From Protonemura montana (taxonomy: Eukaryota; Arthropoda; Insecta; Plecoptera; Nemouridae): a DNA stretch of 64,000 bases. The stretch is taken from assembly GCA_947568835.1 (NCBI GenBank), contig OX387605.1:16186418-16250417 (forward strand). Direction: 5' to 3'. Of the stretch, positions 60,101-64,000 are shown one piece after another. A program made the position numbers and the translations under genes. The notes under the pieces are model-generated. The model saw only the letters and a list, made by a program, of their open reading frames with translations, was not told the origin of the DNA and did not search any database. Numbering within the stretch: position 1 is the first letter of the stretch; each line of letters starts with the position of its first letter.

Positions 60101-61790
60101 CCCGTTTGTCGTCTGTATGCCGTCACGGGGCCTGCTAGGTGGAAAGCGTTTTGGGTACTACAGGAGCGGATTATTAATTGACGGGAAAGCTCTTGGGAAA
60201 TGCGGTACCTGGTCGGGAAAGCCAAGTGACGTATAGCTGACGATTTTCTATTCGTGATAATTTGCGTGGTCTGTCGTTTGCATGCACAAATCGAGTGCTA
60301 CGAGTAGCCAGTGTACTCGTTGTAATTACCTTGTCGTTGAGTGGATTGCTTAACATGTAAAGGGTGCACGGTATCAATATGGTATCGTGCCTTGCTATTT
60401 ATAGGTGGCACTAGCCTAGTTTAGTGGCACTAGAGCAAATTAGCTCTGGGATACGGTTTAAAAATCAGTGAGGCATGCGAAAATAATTGTGAGAAAATGG
60501 TGGAAAACGAAAAGAAACACATGCTTAATCATAAATTGTTCCATAGAAATTTTTATGCACACTTGTAAAGGCACGTAACACTCTGTTATGACAGCGGTAC
60601 AGATACCAATTTAGGCAAATTGCTTAGTTCATCATTGTTGTGAGTGAGGAGGTACCTGACAGTTGAAGCTTGTGTTTGGAGCGAGTAATTGCTCCGATTC
60701 ATCACGTAGCGAATAATTTCTGCTCATTACATGCTCTCTACCGGGACTGGGATAGAGATTATCTCGCGAATGGGGCACGAGATAACTTCATTTCACACCG
60801 ACGCAGAACTACTGGGCAATTAAAACACTTCTTGCAGACTTCTTGGCCCATGCCCGAGGCTATTAAAATTTCTTGCATCTAGCTTAGGAAAGCGAGAGCT
60901 TTTATTAAACATGCTTTATTACTTCATGTATTTACTTTGCCGAGTTTTGCCAATTGAGCCCGAGAAAATCAATCAGATAGACGAGTACTCTATAATTTTA
61001 ATTATAACTGCCATGTGCACATCCGCCTGTCACAAGGGATGAAAGGGCTTATTTACTAAGAGTAAACAGACGCTAGTAATTAATACGAACAGATGGGATG
61101 TTTTTTTTTTCATTAGGCTCTTTCACAAAGTACAAAAAAAAATATCAGGATGTTTGTTTCGCTGGTGTTTGTAAGCCTTGTGACAGGGGCCAGATTTGGG
61201 ATCGAATTGCGGTGTTAAAACAGTGACAGTCGCTCGGACCATGCTCGTGTCAGCTTGCAAATATGTCCACTGGCTGCATTAATCGTGGTCGCGTTCAGGC
61301 GACACACATGTGTGCACATCATGGCTTTGATGCTGCGTTCGATCAAGTCACGCGGGCTTGTGTTTTTGATAACGTTAATCGCGATACGTTTTTCTACTAA
61401 ATCAATTGCTGGAAAAACCGAAAAAAGCATGTTCTTTTCAATATGTGGTACACATGTTTTTCATTTTTTTTGTATTAACACGAGTTTTGAGCTGACTTTA
61501 TTGAAAATTACAAATTTGCAATTTGGTGCTATTCTCGTATACATTAGAGTCAAATGAAAATGTTTAATTTTTTTATTAATTTTTTTTAATTGCCTATAAA
61601 CATTCCCCAACAAATATGGTACAGACCACAGATGTACAATTGTCACATGCATAATTTACGTACGTATCTATATTTCAAACAAATTTCTTATTTTAAATCA
61701 TTTCCTTGCATATGAACATGTCGCTGACAGCTTTAAAGCGAATCACCGGAAATAATTTTTCTCTTATCTACCGTTTTTTCTTTGCTTCAG
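57187..61790. other. Long stretch without recognised gene, locally CpG-rich
   Basis: Includes the longest open frame in the window (minus, 58440-57880, 186 codons) and several mutually overlapping frames at 58756-59184. None shows a recognisable domain, and several are open only because the segment is GC-rich. CpG-rich blocks at 58230-58330, 58850-59250 and 59940-60230 alternate with AT-rich blocks. It may be the intron or regulatory span of a gene starting near 55 kb, but nothing shows this directly. Confidence 0.45.
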
Positions 61791-61837
61791 GTTTCTGTCA
61801 TATAAGACAAGAAGACAGCACACGGCTGCAATGCGAG
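61791..61837 (+). other. Candidate 47-bp exon
   Basis: Excellent splice sites: acceptor CCGTTTTTTCTTTGCTTCAG and donor GAG|GTAAGT. Two frames are open: FCHIRQEDSTRLQCE and LSYKTRRQHTAAMR. The second contains an ATG (61831) four codon positions from the donor, so it could carry a start codon. No family is recognised. With the leader-like segment at 54920-55044 it could begin a gene that runs past the right end of the window. Confidence 0.35.
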
Positions 61838-62424
61838 GTAAGTTTCAACACGACACCAAAACACCAATGACACCTAAGCAGAGATATAGAGTTGAGTGCA
61901 AGTTGGAGTTAGCGTTATCTCGCTTCTTGTCTCATGCTGTAAGTTGGTCTGAAAGTTTCTCGAAGTGAAACGGCATTGTGCGACGTCGTCTTGCGATGCG
62001 TAAGGCGTCGGGGTGTCCCTCGCGTCCCTCAGCCTATCGTGCTGTTCTTGTTGAGACAACGGGGACATGGATTTAATGTAAATCTGATGTGAAAATGCCG
62101 TGCGCAAAATCTTTGTTTTCATTTCCTTCGGTCGTGATTTTTTAATTAAACTTTCTTCTCGTGTACATAGTTAAAGTCTGTGACAAAACCCTAGAGTTAT
62201 ATCTTTCGAGGATTTGATATACAAAGAGATAAACGTCTCTGCCATATCGTGAACTTTATGCTTCGAAAATGTTCATTATTTGAAAAAAAAAAGACTACAC
62301 GGGAAATTGGTTTTTCATGGGAGGTTAGGTTTTATCATCATGAAATCGTAAACCATAGAACAATTTTACAGCCTGATCTAATGTAGTATTTGATTGCATA
62401 TTTCTGAGACGCACTTCAAGTTTG

Positions 62425-62812
62425 ATTTGTTGAGTTTGATGACGCACTGTTTTGCCAACGGGCCTTGCGGCACTGGTCTCCTGGCTTCGGTAAATGAGTG
62501 GTTGAAAAAAAGAATAATGATGTATCAAACCTAGCTTAGAAGGGAGGAGTTGAAATCCGGTGTCAGCACGTGGCCTACTCATGATAAAGAGCACCAATGT
62601 GACCACCGGCTTAACACCCCTTCGGAAGGACGGTACAATTCGAACTACAAGATTCCCCTGTCAATCCATGCTGTAGAGAGAGAGGTTGATAATCAAGGAA
62701 GGTGGAGTCTCTCCCAAACAGATCTGGACATGTGTATGATGGTCACCGATCCAATACCTGATTCAGCTCAGTGTTGCTTAACTTTGGTCACAACACGCCT
62801 AACCGTTCGGTT
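62425..62812 (-). mobile_element. 5S-rRNA-derived SINE, near full length
   Basis: Second long copy of the family at 45128-45554. On the minus strand: CCGAACGGTTAGGCG (tRNA A-box-like), GACCAAAGTTAAGCAACACT (5S A-box-like), TTGGATCGGTGACC (5S C-box-like), then the core with GTCCTTCCGAAGG on the opposite strand and GGTGGTCACATTGG. The tail ends at CAGTGCGTCATC. The head agrees with copy 1 better than the middle does. Confidence 0.75.
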
Positions 62813-62819
62813 AATTTAA

Positions 62820-64000
62820 AGTTTTCCACATGAGTAAGTCTGCAGGAAATCCATCTCTTTCTTGAGCACATGGCTTAATTAAGCAATCGAATATGTTCAC
62901 TCGATAGCAACAATAAATTCACCTCTCACCTCTCGTTCCCTTTCACAGGTCAAACACCATCATCTCCCTAGTTGAACACCATGCCCACAGTAAATACAGC
63001 ACGCCTCTAATCGCCCTTTTTTCTCTCTTTACGATATTTTCACTGCGTCGTCGGCGCCGCGACGCCGTGTCGTGCGCGACGTCGTTCGCCCGTCGATGCG
63101 ACGGCCCGTGCACAGAGGCAGAGATTAATTGCGTAATTAGACAGCGCCGTTAATAACGACACGGCGCTATGTCTTTGAAACCCGCCGTCTCTCGTGGGAC
63201 ATTCTTGGGAGGAAACTGAGTTACCAGTTTCACCCTCGATCGGTTTCTACGGGCGTAGCTCGGGTTAAAGGCTTATGTGGCGGGGGGATGGATATTAGAT
63301 AGGGGTGTTAAATTTGGTTCCTTTGGAAGGCTTGGCTTTGCATGGTATTCGCAAGGAACGGTAATGGGATGGACTTCAGGCGCCTATCTATCTGGCAAAG
63401 TAAAAGAGTTTTGTCATGCAAGCTTCAAAAACCCTTTTTTTCAGAAGACAAAGTTTTTTTCCTCAAATGCTCTAATTTGAAAATGCCATTCAATTCAACA
63501 GCGAAACAGGGTTTTGTAAAAAGCTCTTTGTGTAGTTTTTGCTTTTTATCGGGTATGTTGTAATCAGTCTCCTTAATATAATACATGATTGACGCATTAA
63601 ACAATTCTTTTAACGAAAAGCGACGAATTTCAATCGATAACGTAACAGAAACTATGAAGATAAATCATGGATTGGTGCCAAACACAAAGTTTTGCATTCT
63701 TGTCTCAGATACACGCTTTGCCTTGGTTTGTCGTCATCGTAAATCTACGGATTCCTTCGGTAGTCAACAAGTGGCGATCGATTAGATTAACTTGCTGCAG
63801 TGGCATTGAAATTGCATACAATTAAATTATTTACCAATGCAAATCACTCTGTCACGGCCGCGGGCAGCGCAAACCGATAGTCACTGGACCGCGGCAAGGT
63901 GTACGTCACAACTGCATTTAACAGACAGACTATTGTCGTTAGACATAAATGAGAGGCGACATTCTGACTTTCTGCTACCCAAAGGATGAAATTATAGGGC
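62820..64000. other. Right-end stretch with CpG-dense block
   Basis: No recognised gene. A very CpG-dense block (63043-63118) is followed by an AT-rich string with TTAATTGCGTAATTAG (two TAAT-type homeodomain cores) and a perfect 8-bp stem, AGCGCCGT at 63143-63150 with ACGGCGCT at 63161-63168. This layout suits a regulatory element or promoter, but that is inference. Confidence 0.4.

Overview
The window is nuclear DNA from an invertebrate animal. Genes have short coding exons with GT-AG introns, there is no operon structure, and intergenic space is AT-rich and littered with eukaryotic transposon relics (5S-rRNA-derived and tRNA-derived SINEs, a PIF/Harbinger-type element, non-LTR and DIRS-like reverse-transcriptase scraps). 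The genes do not fix the phylum: RAB24, PAIP2 and a cofactor-dependent phosphoglycerate mutase together fit many lophotrochozoans, non-vertebrate deuterostomes, chelicerates and others.

Three protein-coding genes are secure, all in the first 20 kb. (1) PAIP2, + strand, four coding exons between 6642 and 9642: a small acidic repressor of poly(A)-binding protein, ending in a clear PAM2 motif. (2) A phosphoglycerate mutase (PGAM1/2 type), + strand, four coding exons between 13056 and 15458, with every catalytic residue I checked present. (3) RAB24, - strand, four coding exons between 18024 and 19150, with the diagnostic Ser in place of the catalytic Gln and an unusual C-terminal tail. PGAM and RAB24 are tail to tail. 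The three act in separate processes (translation control, glycolysis, vesicle and autophagic traffic); nothing suggests a functional cluster.

From about 19.3 kb to the end I find no recognisable complete gene. Three short splice-flanked open segments (31952-32084, 47747-47794, 61791-61837) and a CpG-rich leader-like segment with a GTGAGT donor (about 54920-55044) are candidate exons only. The last two could be the start of a gene running off the right edge.

The repeats carry the most unusual signal. At 44.0-44.7 kb a 73-nt tRNA-like cloverleaf sits between 21-bp inverted arms, inside a 225-bp unit flanked by a perfect 11-bp direct repeat. A second copy, and a third inverted partial copy, lie immediately downstream and form a long inverted repeat. 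At 56.5-57.2 kb lies a 670-bp element with 53-bp perfect terminal inverted repeats, a TAA target duplication and a frameshifted remnant of a Harbinger transposase N-terminus. Three copies of one SINE family (41.1, 45.1-45.6, 62.4-62.8 kb) have a 5S-rRNA-like promoter head and a body resembling the conserved Nin core domain. There are also two or three candidate MITEs, a nine-base minisatellite, long G and C homopolymers, and several perfect palindromes.
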